From Nonomuraea typhae (GTDB lineage: Bacteria; Actinomycetota; Actinomycetes; Streptosporangiales; Streptosporangiaceae), in NCBI RefSeq assembly GCF_009760925.1, contig NZ_VRLV01000003.1:310001-374000 (forward strand): a stretch of 64,000 nt of DNA, in the 5' to 3' direction. Below the pieces are notes generated by a model. The model was given only the letters and a program-made list of their open reading frames with translations, was not told the origin of the DNA and made no database searches. A program made the translations under genes and the position numbers. Numbering within the stretch: position 1 is the first letter of the stretch; the number at the start of each line of letters is the position of its first letter. Positions 8,868 to 16,795 of this stretch are shown here, in pieces.

Positions 8868-9359
8868 ATGATCCACCCGAACGTGGCAGAACTTCGCGAA
8901 AGCTCTCGCCAGCGAGCCGCCGACCGGCCCATGGGACCCGACCTTAGCCAGGTGGAAGACCTCCACGGCCCGAACGGCATCCCCCTGCGCCACGACCGCA
9001 CGTGCCGGCGCATCGCCGATGCCTGCGACGTCGAGGTGCTGGCCGTCGATTACCGGCGCGCGCCCGAGCATCCCCACCCGGCGGCCATCGATGACGTGGC
9101 CGCGCTGCCCGGCCTGCGGATTCCGATCTGCCCCAATACCGATCTGACGCTCGCGCATCTGACGCTCGCGCAACCCAGCGTCCTGGACAGGGGCACCGGT
9201 CACGCCCACCGGCTGGCGCAGACCGGCGCACACGTGACGCACCGCCAAGAACCCGGCCTGGAGCACGGCTTCATCCAGGGCATGGACCTGGTCTCCCCGG
9301 AGGCGGCCACCGCCCAGAAGCGGCTGTTCGACGACATCACCGCCCTGATCCACACATGA
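8868..9359 (+). pseudogene. Alpha/beta-hydrolase (HSL-type esterase) with internal deletions
   Basis: ATG 8868 opens a frame with pieces of a hormone-sensitive-lipase-type esterase. They are an N-terminal MIHPNVAELRESSRQRAADR, then a jump to the central AVDYRRAPEHPHPAAIDD, and a C-terminal THRQEPGLEHGFIQGMDLV carrying the catalytic His. The oxyanion motif HGGG and the nucleophile elbow GDSAGG are absent. The product is about 163 residues instead of about 310. The frame stayed open across both deletions, but the enzyme cannot work without its Ser. I read it as a pseudogene next to its former AraC regulator. Confidence 0.7.
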
Positions 9360-9540
9360 GCCCGCCAGCGCCGCCGAGGCACGTGAAAGACGGCCACGCC
9401 AGCCGCTGGAACCGCCACAACAACGCAGGTGGGGCGTCCCTCGGCGCACCGGCTCGGACACCGCTCAGCAGGCGACCGTCGAGAAGGTCCAGGCAGGCCG
9501 ACCAGAAAGGAGATCTTGACGGGGAGGGCTTTTCAGGTGA

Positions 9541-9793
9541 CCGGCGGCACAGCCGATTCCGGCTGGGCTGGCCGGACCGGCTGCTACAGCGCCCACGGCG
9601 TGACCTACTTCCCCGGCTGCCGCTCCATGGGCGACGACCAACTCTGGGGGTCGACCGCGACCACAAGGGCGTCGACCACACCTGGGCCGCCCTGTGCTCG
9701 ATCCGCGCCGCCCGCGGGCCAACCCCGATCGAGGCGTACTTCGGATCGCTATGCCCGTTCATCCTGGCCAACTCCGACCACCCGAACCGGTGA
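9541..9793 (+). pseudogene. IS630-type transposase remnant
   Basis: Two plus-strand frames carry successive pieces of an IS630/Tc1-like transposase C-terminus: AHGVTYFPGCRSMGDDQLWG, then HKGVDHTWAALCSIRAARG joined to PTPIEAYFGSLCPFILANS and DHPNR. In intact relatives about 35 residues, including part of the DDE region and NPIEAHFGPL, lie between these pieces. There is therefore at least one frameshift and one deletion. No terminal repeats could be placed. It is an inactive fossil between the esterase pseudogene and the DUF4184 gene. Confidence 0.55.
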
Positions 9794-9944
9794 TCATTTC
9801 CGGTCACCGTACCAACTGCGGTGTGCCTCCCATCACGTGGATGCCGGCTTGGTTGCCTACCCGCTGCCTGTCTCGGGGGCTGAACCGGGCACCTCGGCGG
9901 TCAGGGCGCGGACACCGTCACTTCCCGTCCCGAGCCGGTTGCGG

Positions 9945-10874
9945 TCAGGGGGCGGGCCCGGACCCCGTCTCTGGCCGGCGCGAGATGGCGCCGATCTGCC
10001 AGGTGACGGAGTACAGCAGCAGTGCGACCGCGAACGAAGCGCCCGCTCTCTTGGCGGCCCCGGTCAACACCCCTTCGGCGAGGGTCCCCCACGGAGCTTG
10101 GACCGTCTTGGAGGGATAGGTGGTCTCGATCGCGCCGTCTCCCCGGTCGACGGTAGTCGGTTGGCTGTAGTCCACTTCGGTCACATGGCGGTAGGCGTTG
10201 AAGTCGTCACGGATGTCGACGGCGCCGCCCAGCACTGGCGCCGCCACCAGCAGGGTCACCACGCCCCACCGCATGACGGGACCCAGGCGGGCAACGGTGT
10301 CGGTGCCGCCATGGGTGCGCAGGCGATCCCGGCGGCGCCAAAGATGCCAGGCGATGGCCACCAGACCGAAGGCGGTGCTCACGTACTGCAGCAGCCGGGC
10401 GACCGTCAAGCCTCCCACGGCCGAGGCGCGCAGCGGCTCCACGAGAGTGACCAGGAAGCCGTCGCCGTGGGTGAAGGAGTCCCACGCGAGGTGGGAGGCG
10501 ATACCGATCAGGGCGGAGACCAGTAGCCACATGGTGTAGCGGACCTTGGCGGGCAGGCCGGTTGTCCGCTCGGGTTTCGCAAGCCCGAGGCCGGATGGGA
10601 GCAGTGCTGTGATCGGCGCGCGCAGCATCCGGCAGGCGGCGACCAGAGTGAGGGCAAGGGGCAGATTGACCGCCAGGCCCACACCGAGCGAGTGGGTTTC
10701 CGTGGCGTTGAGGAGCACGCCGTACCAGTCCTGGGGGCTGGTCTCGGACACGCCGAGGGCGGCCAGGAAGTACGGGAGGTCGGGCGCCACCGCACCCGCG
10801 ACCAGAGACGCCGGCACGAAGGGCCGGCGCATCAGCGGCAGCACTGCCGCGGGGTGGGACAAGGTGAACGGCAA
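9945..10874 (-). CDS. DUF4184 family membrane protein
   Basis: The TTG at 10874 gives the characteristic DUF4184 start MPFTLSHPAAVLPLMR. It is followed by APDLPYFL, the ETHSLGV motif, and SHLAWDSFTHGDGFLV. The conserved His/Asp residues (SHP, APD, THS, SHxxWDxFTH) resemble those of membrane metal-dependent hydrolases of the YdjM/DUF457 type. Several hydrophobic helices run through the 309 residues. The function of the family is unknown. Its C-terminus comes close to the IS630 remnant. There is no obvious operon partner. Confidence 0.85.
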   Translation of the reverse strand: MPFTLSHPAAVLPLMRRPFVPASLVAGAVAPDLPYFLAALGVSETSPQDWYGVLLNATETHSLGVGLAVNLPLALTLVAACRMLRAPITALLPSGLGLAKPERTTGLPAKVRYTMWLLVSALIGIASHLAWDSFTHGDGFLVTLVEPLRASAVGGLTVARLLQYVSTAFGLVAIAWHLWRRRDRLRTHGGTDTVARLGPVMRWGVVTLLVAAPVLGGAVDIRDDFNAYRHVTEVDYSQPTTVDRGDGAIETTYPSKTVQAPWGTLAEGVLTGAAKRAGASFAVALLLYSVTWQIGAISRRPETGSGPAP

Positions 10875-11116
10875 CTCGATGATCTTCTCTGCTCGGAGGG
10901 GACCGGGCGGGGGTCACCGCACGTCGCGCTGCGGGTGCCCTTTCGCCGGGGGACGCGCGATCGCACGGCCGGCCAAGACAGCACTCCCGGATAGAACACT
11001 GAAGAGAGTATTCATCTCAACGGACTATTGCAACGTGGAAGCCGCCAGGCACGACACATGGTCGGCACGGCGAAGCCGTACGCCCGTTGGCGGACGGCCG
11101 GAAAGCGAAGGCGGGG
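10875..11116. other. Intergenic stretch, no gene seen
   Basis: This 242-bp stretch contains the leader of the DUF4184 gene on the minus strand and the 3' flank of the next membrane-protein gene. No frame has protein-like composition and no strong stem-loop was found. Confidence 0.4.
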
Positions 11117-12010
11117 TCAGCGTCGGCGGCGCACTGCCTGGAAGAACGTCGTGAGCGCGCCCGCGACCGACAGCAGGACAAGGGTGCCGAGGACGGGCCG
11201 GAGATCACCCCATGCAGTCGCGTAGGAGTAGGCGACCAGCGGCGGACAGGCCACGGCCATCGCAGCCATCTCACGCAGACCTGAGGAACGCGCGCGCAGG
11301 GCGAGGACGGCCCCCGCGAAGACGAGGACCAGCATCGGCCAGGCGCCGTAGTCCGTGCTCACAGGCAAGGCCCCTGTGTAGGCCCCCGCATTCACGACGA
11401 CGACGGGAAACCACCCCGCGGCAGCCATGGCTCCAGCGGCTACCGACAGTTTCCTGTCACCGCGTCGATCCGGAGGGCAGGCGAGGACGACGGCGACGGT
11501 CAGCAACGCCACGACCGGAGCGATGACCCCGTCGTACCCGTCGTACACGTGTGCACCGGCCACCCACTGCACGGCCTTCCCCAGCAGCCCGCAGACGGCC
11601 ACCCCCGCACCCGGCCCCCACCGGCCGGTCAAGGCCATGACCGCGCCGACGCACACCAGCAGTGAGAACAGAAGGTACAGGGCCCACGCACCACCCATGG
11701 TGGACAGCTGCACCCATATCGGGGCCGGCGAGAGAACCAGCCCGGCGTACCAGCGCGCCAGATGCAGCCCGCCAGCCACCGCACCGGCCGCCAGTGCGAA
11801 CGGGGCAGCCAGGGCGAAGAAGCGCCCCGCTGGCGACGCCGAGTCAAGCCCCAGCCGAACCCGCAAGGCGTGCGCGGCCAGGTCGGCGTCCGCACGCAGC
11901 CGGGCCGGCCACGGCATGTCCGCCGTCATCTCCCGGTGCACGTCGATGATTTCCTGCCCGTAAGCAGCCCGGTATGCAGCCGGATACAGACGGACGAGGG
12001 AATCGCTCAC
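11117..12010 (-). CDS. Polytopic membrane protein paired with PadR regulator
   Basis: The N-terminal 45 residues are cytosolic (MSDSLVRLYPAAYRAAYGQEI), a pattern typical of membrane proteins co-transcribed with PadR-type regulators. About eight hydrophobic helices follow in the 297 residues. The GTG start at 12010 overlaps the stop of the PadR gene by four bases (GTGA), so translation is probably coupled. No transporter signature is visible. Related PadR-linked proteins are thought to be stress- or antibiotic-responsive membrane components, but a precise function cannot be given. Confidence 0.75.
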   Translation of the reverse strand: MSDSLVRLYPAAYRAAYGQEIIDVHREMTADMPWPARLRADADLAAHALRVRLGLDSASPAGRFFALAAPFALAAGAVAGGLHLARWYAGLVLSPAPIWVQLSTMGGAWALYLLFSLLVCVGAVMALTGRWGPGAGVAVCGLLGKAVQWVAGAHVYDGYDGVIAPVVALLTVAVVLACPPDRRGDRKLSVAAGAMAAAGWFPVVVVNAGAYTGALPVSTDYGAWPMLVLVFAGAVLALRARSSGLREMAAMAVACPPLVAYSYATAWGDLRPVLGTLVLLSVAGALTTFFQAVRRRR

Positions 12011-12342
12011 GCCGGCGCCGCCGCACCGTCGGCCAGACGCCGCCTGACCTCCCGGGCGGTCGCGGCCAGCCGCTCCGCCTCGGCCTCGAGCCTCTCCCGC
12101 CCGGTGGGAGCGAGGGCGAAGATACGACGAGCCCGGCCGCCCACCACCTCCTCACGCTCCACCTGGATCAAACCCTCCGCCAGGAGCCTGTCCAGCGCCC
12201 CGTAGAGCGCCCCGGTACGCGGCGCCACTCGGCCGTCCGTGACGGCCTTGACCTCCTGAGCGATGGCATATCCGTGCCGAGGGGCATTCGCCAGGGCCAT
12301 CAGCAGCAGCAGGGTCAGCTCCTGCATTCCTCGTTCGCTCAT
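12007..12342 (-). CDS. PadR family transcriptional regulator
   Basis: This 111-residue winged-helix protein begins MSERGMQELTLLLLMALANAP. It has the PadR core HGYAIAQEVKAVTDGRVAPRTGALYGALDRLLAEGLI and the wing region VGGRARRIFALAPTGRERLE, then a short C-terminal dimer helix. The frame continues upstream to 12477, but similarity and composition support ATG 12342. It is the first gene of a two-gene operon with the membrane protein at 11117-12010 and overlaps it by four bases. It likely represses that operon. The family is certain. Confidence 0.9.
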   Translation of the reverse strand: MSERGMQELTLLLLMALANAPRHGYAIAQEVKAVTDGRVAPRTGALYGALDRLLAEGLIQVEREEVVGGRARRIFALAPTGRERLEAEAERLAATAREVRRRLADGAAAPA

Positions 12343-12690
12343 ACCGGCAGAGTATTCCGCCCGACGGACCTTCGGCAGGCCGCGGCGGTGCACGGACCCG
12401 GACCGTCGCCAACTAACCGCAGAATCGTCCGGGCCTGTGCCGAGCATGGTCGGCACGCACGGGCGAGCCCTGACCACGCAACCCGGCCCTGATCACCCGC
12501 GTCGCGGGAACCGTCCCAGCGTGGCACTGCCGTAAAAGTCTCGTTTGCGCAGGTGAACCGCGCTCCGCCTGTCCCATCGTGTCCCACAGGTACTGCGTGC
12601 GATCCCGCCTCGGAGTCAGATTGTCCCTATCACCACACGGCAGAACAGCCGGCCCCCGGGACGGCCCCGCACGAGAGGTAGTGGCAGGAC
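12343..12690. other. Divergent intergenic region between PadR and DoxX genes
   Basis: These 348 bp separate the divergent PadR and DoxX starts and should hold both promoters. I could not single out a convincing -10/-35 pair or a perfect palindrome. No open frame here has coding character. Confidence 0.4.
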
Positions 12691-13260
12691 ATGACCCAGT
12701 TCCTCAGCGCCAACGCACTCAGCATCAACGGCCGGCCGACCCAGCGGCGTGGAGTGAGGTTCACGCTCAACGGCGCGTTCTGGGCCCTTCAGACGCTGTT
12801 CGGTTTCTTCTTCGCGGGCAGCGGATTCGGCAAGGTTCTGCTGTACGACGGTGCCCTGTACGCTGCGGCGCCCCGGGCGGTGGCCTGGTATGCCGCGGTA
12901 TCACAGCCCTTGATCGTCTTCATCGGCATCTGCGAGGTGCTCGGCGGCATCGGCCTGATCCTTCCGGCGCTGACGAGGGTCAAGCCGAAGCTGACGCCGC
13001 TCGCCGGCGCCGCGCTGGCGCTGACGATGATTCTCGCGGCCGCTTTCCACCTCTCGCGCGGCGAATTCGCCCTCGTGCCCGCGAACATCCTGCTGGGAGG
13101 CGTCTCGGCGGTCATCGCGGTCGGCCGCTGGCGCCGGCGGCCCATCGCACCCGCGCCCATCACCACGCCACGCGCGCTCACGGCGTTCGCGATCATCGTC
13201 GCGATGGCCCTGCTGGTCTTCGCTCCCACGTGGTACACGATGACCACGGTCCAGTTCTGA
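12691..13260 (+). CDS. DoxX family membrane protein
   Basis: This 189-residue protein has four hydrophobic helices in the DoxX arrangement. The first carries FFFAGSGFGKVLLYDG, the second IVFIGICEVLGGIGLILPALT, the third the TPLAGAALALTMILAAAFHLSRGEF type region, and the last a C-terminal helix. DoxX proteins are small membrane proteins linked to redox and sulfur stress in other actinobacteria. The 34-residue N-terminal extension before the first helix is unremarkable. A very strong hairpin follows the stop by 34 bp and probably ends the transcript. Confidence 0.85.
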   Translation: MTQFLSANALSINGRPTQRRGVRFTLNGAFWALQTLFGFFFAGSGFGKVLLYDGALYAAAPRAVAWYAAVSQPLIVFIGICEVLGGIGLILPALTRVKPKLTPLAGAALALTMILAAAFHLSRGEFALVPANILLGGVSAVIAVGRWRRRPIAPAPITTPRALTAFAIIVAMALLVFAPTWYTMTTVQF

Positions 13261-13294
13261 CCACTCGGCACATGCGGGTCCCGGCGACGACAAC

Positions 13295-13353
13295 GCGAGG
13301 ACGTGCACAGGCCCTGTCCGGGCGTCGCGGGCAGGGCCTGTGCACGTCCTCGC
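13295..13353 (+). terminator. Perfect 22-bp stem-loop after DoxX gene
   Basis: The arms at 13295-13316 and 13332-13353 are perfect reverse complements (begin GCGAGGACGTGCACAG), with a 15-base loop. No U-tract follows, as is usual for actinomycete terminators. Its place between the DoxX stop (13260) and the next start (13441) suggests transcription termination. The stem is long enough to be a remnant mobile-element end as well. Confidence 0.7.
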
Positions 13354-13440
13354 AGGAGGCGCCACGGCTGCCGGCGTTCTGGCCCCTGCTCGGACGGCGG
13401 ACCGAATCCGGACCGCCTGAACCCCATTAGGCTCCCTCTC

Positions 13441-14604
13441 ATGGCGATCTTGTGGCGAGTCGGAGTCCTGGCTCTCGGCTTGGGGGTGCTGATGGCGTGC
13501 TCGGGCGAGGCGGCCGCGCCGGTACGGTCCCCCGTTCCCTCACCTTCGGCGACCGAGGCCGGCCGGGGTCAGTGGCGTCAGGTCGACCTTCCGGGCTTCA
13601 GCCCGGGCAGCGGCCTGGTGAAGATGGCCGTCACCGGTCCCTTGCAGGCGTGGGCGGGTGGTTACGAGGCATGGGCCACGGACCAGGCGAGCTTCGCCCT
13701 CCTCCTGCGCTGGGACGGCAAAGCCTGGCGTGAGGTCCCCGTCCCGGCGGACTTCGGTTTCATTTCCGTCGACGGCCTCGGCATGGACGACGACGGCGGA
13801 TTGTGGCTCGCGAGCGACTCCGAGGTGGCACGGCTGCGGGCGGGCAAGTGGACGGTCCATCGGCCGTTCGGCATCGCACGTGGGCACTACTTCAGGGATC
13901 TCGCCACCGACGACGGACGGGTCACGCTGGTCGGCGGCAGCCCGACGGGGGCCATGGTCGTCGAGTGGGACGGCAAGGAGTTCCAGCTCACGCCGCAGAA
14001 GGACGGCGTGCTCACCGCCGTGACCGCCGGCAAGGGGCACACCTGGGCGGTGGGGGCGACGCCGCAGGAGAACCGCTGCGCGGGCGTCACCCCGATGATC
14101 ATGCGCCAGGATCCGGATGACAGGAAGAAGAACCTGCCCCTCCAACGCGAGGACCTCGCGCCGATCCCCGACGGCGTGCTGTACGACGTCTGGCAGGCGG
14201 CGCCCGACAACGTCTGGGCGGTCGGCGCGATCAGTGCCGCGGCGTCTCACTCCAACCTGCCGAAGGAGTGCCCTCGCACGCCCGAACCACGCAAGGCGAC
14301 CACGGCACCGCTGGTCATGCACTGGGACGGCGTCGCCTGGAAGCGAGTCGAACTTCCCGCCTGGGACGTCGCGCTGACCAGTGTCACGGTGACGGAGGAC
14401 GGTCAGGTATGGGCCGGCGGCGACAGCGCGAGCCTGGTGCGTTACGACGGAAGCCGATGGACGATGGAACGCCCCCTGGTCAGCGGCCCGCACGACCGGG
14501 TCCACGTCTCCGCGATCCCCGGTGGATCCGGGCTTTGGGCGTACGGTTACCAGGACGGCGACAAGGAGTCCGGGAAGGCGTTCGTCTTGCGATCCGGCGA
14601 CTGA
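13441..14604 (+). CDS. Lipoprotein with beta-propeller-like repeats
   Basis: ATG 13441 gives MAILWRVGVLALGLGVLMAC with the lipobox VLMAC (Cys20), so the protein should be anchored on the outer face of the membrane. A short Pro/Ser linker follows. The remaining 350 residues contain repeated strands of the type LLRWDGKAWREVPVP, VEWDGKEFQLTP, VMHWDGVAWKRVELP and VRYDGSRWTMERP, spaced like propeller blades. Phrases such as DNVWAVGA and GQVWAGG recur. No catalytic residues are evident. A cell-surface binding or sensor role is plausible but inferred. Confidence 0.75.
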   Translation: MAILWRVGVLALGLGVLMACSGEAAAPVRSPVPSPSATEAGRGQWRQVDLPGFSPGSGLVKMAVTGPLQAWAGGYEAWATDQASFALLLRWDGKAWREVPVPADFGFISVDGLGMDDDGGLWLASDSEVARLRAGKWTVHRPFGIARGHYFRDLATDDGRVTLVGGSPTGAMVVEWDGKEFQLTPQKDGVLTAVTAGKGHTWAVGATPQENRCAGVTPMIMRQDPDDRKKNLPLQREDLAPIPDGVLYDVWQAAPDNVWAVGAISAAASHSNLPKECPRTPEPRKATTAPLVMHWDGVAWKRVELPAWDVALTSVTVTEDGQVWAGGDSASLVRYDGSRWTMERPLVSGPHDRVHVSAIPGGSGLWAYGYQDGDKESGKAFVLRSGD

Positions 14605-15031
14605 CGCACGCAGCCGGGCGCTTGACCGGCCGCATGCGAACGCGATGACCCGGGCCGGCCGGTCCAGGCGCAGGGTCCCGCCGCCAACGGTTGCTCAGGC
14701 CGCCGGCTCCGGCGCTCATACCGATCCTGGTCGCCCCGACCGTGCGGGAACGAGTCGGCCGGGGCGTCAAGAAGCGCACGCCGACCAGGAAGGACCGGAT
14801 CAGAAAGACCGGCACCGCGATCAGGGCGGTCGGCATGCTCGCCTCGCTCACCGTCTCCAAGCGCGTCGTCCCGACCACCGTCCAGGTCTCGTGCCGTTGC
14901 CCGCCCGCATCCAAAGATGCGCCGCTCCTTCGCGGGGACGAGCGCGGAACCCGTTCGTGCGGACGTCGTAACGACCGGGCGGCGCCGGGACGCTGGAGGC
15001 AGAGATCCTCGAGCCATCAGGAGGCGCCGCC
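14605..15031. other. 427-bp gap, possible gene remnants only
   Basis: No frame has a start, ribosome-binding site and full coding character. On the minus strand near 14780-14870 a short hydrophobic run (MPTALIAVPVFLIRSFLVGV) looks like one membrane helix of a decayed gene. The right end holds the AGGAGG ribosome-binding site of the next gene. Confidence 0.35.
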
Positions 15032-16147
15032 GTGATCCGGATACTGTCCGCCGTCGTTCTGGCCGGTTCGCCGGTCACCGCGCCCGCCGCCGAGGGGACC
15101 GGCCTGCGCGAGGACGTGGCCGCCATCCTCGCCACGGGCCAGACCGGAGTGCAGGCCCAGTACGTCGGCCCGGGGCGAAGCGCGTACGCCCACGCCGGGA
15201 CGGGCCGGAGGGGCACGCGAACGCCCGTGCCCCGCGACGGCTACTTCAGAATCGCCAGCACCACGAAGACCTTCGTCGCCACCGTGGTGCTGCAACTGGC
15301 AGGGGAGGGCAGGCTGGCGCTCGACGACACGGTGGAGCGGCACCTGCCCGGGCTGATCAAGGGGCGAGGCAACGACGGCGCGAAGATCACGATTCGCGAT
15401 CTTCTCCAGCACACCAGCGGGTTGTTCGACTACGTGGCCGATCCGCGGTTCGCGATCACCGGCAGGGCGAGCTGGCAGCGTCAGCGCCTGCGCCACTACA
15501 GCGCCCGGGAGCTGGTGAGCACCGCGCTGCGGCACCGGCCGCGGTTCGAGCCGGGGAGCCGCTGGGAATACAGCAACACCGGGTACATCGTGCTCGGCAT
15601 GATCATCACCAGGGTGACCGGGCGGGCGTGGGGGGCGGAGGTCCGCGATCGGATCGCCCGTCCGCTCGGGCTGCGCCACACCTTCGCTCCGGACAACCCG
15701 CACCTGCCCAAGCCGCATGCCCGGGCGTACGTGAAGTTCGGCACGCGCTGGACGGACACGACCGTGGCGGCCGAGAACTATCCGGACGGCGGACTGGTCA
15801 GCACGATCGGCGACCTCGGCCGGTTCTTCCGCGCCCTGCTCGGCGGGCGGCTGCTGCCCGCCGAGCTGCTGGCCGCCATGAAGAAGACCGTCCCGATCGA
15901 CGAGCCCGGCCTGCGCGGCCAGCGGTACGGGCTGGGGCTGATCTGGGTGCCGTTGAGCTGCGGCGGCGGCTACTGGGGACACGGCGGCGACGGGGCGGGG
16001 CACAAGAGCAGGGAGGGCGTCAGCGCGGACGGGCGGCGGAGCGCGGTCGCGTTCACCTACAGCATGACCACCGACCGCAGGTCCGCGCTCGCGCTCGAGG
16101 CGGCGCATCGGAAGCTGATCGACAACGCTCTCTGCGGCAAGCCTTAG
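15032..16147 (+). CDS. Secreted class C beta-lactamase-fold serine hydrolase
   Basis: GTG 15032 follows AGGAGGCGCCGCC. The 371-residue product has a short signal peptide (MIRILSAVVLAGSPVTAPAA). It carries the three motifs of class C beta-lactamase / DD-peptidase enzymes: Ser76-Thr-Thr-Lys79 (IASTTK), Tyr180-Ser-Asn (EYSNTGY) and His316-Gly-Gly (WGHGGDG). Relatives include the Streptomyces R61 D-Ala-D-Ala carboxypeptidase and many esterases. Extracellular peptidoglycan or ester hydrolysis is likely. The sequence alone does not tell carboxypeptidase from esterase. Confidence 0.9.
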   Translation: MIRILSAVVLAGSPVTAPAAEGTGLREDVAAILATGQTGVQAQYVGPGRSAYAHAGTGRRGTRTPVPRDGYFRIASTTKTFVATVVLQLAGEGRLALDDTVERHLPGLIKGRGNDGAKITIRDLLQHTSGLFDYVADPRFAITGRASWQRQRLRHYSARELVSTALRHRPRFEPGSRWEYSNTGYIVLGMIITRVTGRAWGAEVRDRIARPLGLRHTFAPDNPHLPKPHARAYVKFGTRWTDTTVAAENYPDGGLVSTIGDLGRFFRALLGGRLLPAELLAAMKKTVPIDEPGLRGQRYGLGLIWVPLSCGGGYWGHGGDGAGHKSREGVSADGRRSAVAFTYSMTTDRRSALALEAAHRKLIDNALCGKP

Positions 16148-16180
16148 CCGTCGCTAACGCTGCTGTGGTGCGATGAGATC

Positions 16181-16720
16181 ATGGAGACTGTACTGGCTGG
16201 AGCCGTTGCCGTCGTGGGGACCCTCCTGGGATCTATCATCACGTACTGGTTACAACGCCGTGCGACCGATCATGCCGACAAGCGACTCAGAGGTTCCCAG
16301 CTGCGACAAGAGCGGATCGAGGCGTACGGCGCCTTCGCCGTGGCGGCGACCACGCTCCGGCAGGCGCGAGCCACCCGCTGGTACAGGCGACAGGACGATC
16401 CCGGAGGACCGACCTATCACGAGGCGCGCGCGGAAAGCGACCGAGCCCAAGGAACCGCTCTGCACGCCCTCTTCCGTGCGCAGATCGTCGCCGGCGACAA
16501 CGACGTGACGGCCTGCGCCCAGGAAGCGCTGGACGCGATCGATGAAATTCGGCCGAACCTGGCGCGGGAGGATTTCCGAGGGAAGCTGGACGACAGCGAG
16601 CGGCTGCTCGCCCAATTCGTGGCGCACGCCTCGCGCGACGTCATGGACCGGGAGACGTCCCACGCTCTGCGAGAGCTGCCCCATTACCCGGATGCAGCCC
16701 GCAACGACCTCGAGTCATAG
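16181..16720 (+). CDS. Membrane-anchored coiled-coil protein
   Basis: The 179-residue product begins METVLAGAVAVVGTLLGSII, a single N-terminal membrane helix. A long charged helical region follows (LQRRATDHADKRLRGSQLRQERIEAYGAFA) and continues almost to the end. This architecture, one helix plus a cytoplasmic coiled coil, is common in uncharacterised actinobacterial proteins. It starts 33 bp after the beta-lactamase-fold gene and ends 76 bp from the tail of the STAND gene on the other strand. The function is unknown. Confidence 0.7.
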   Translation: METVLAGAVAVVGTLLGSIITYWLQRRATDHADKRLRGSQLRQERIEAYGAFAVAATTLRQARATRWYRRQDDPGGPTYHEARAESDRAQGTALHALFRAQIVAGDNDVTACAQEALDAIDEIRPNLAREDFRGKLDDSERLLAQFVAHASRDVMDRETSHALRELPHYPDAARNDLES

Positions 16721-16795
16721 ACCTCCGAGCGGGGGCGGGCGTTTCCACGACGTGAAACAGCGACCGGCGGCACCCACGGACACCACAGTCCTTTG

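Noticed and set aside
9429-10526. A 365-codon plus-strand frame over the DUF4184 gene
   Set aside because: It is antisense to the DUF4184 gene, which has conserved motifs; only the IS630-like pieces before 9793 are meaningful.
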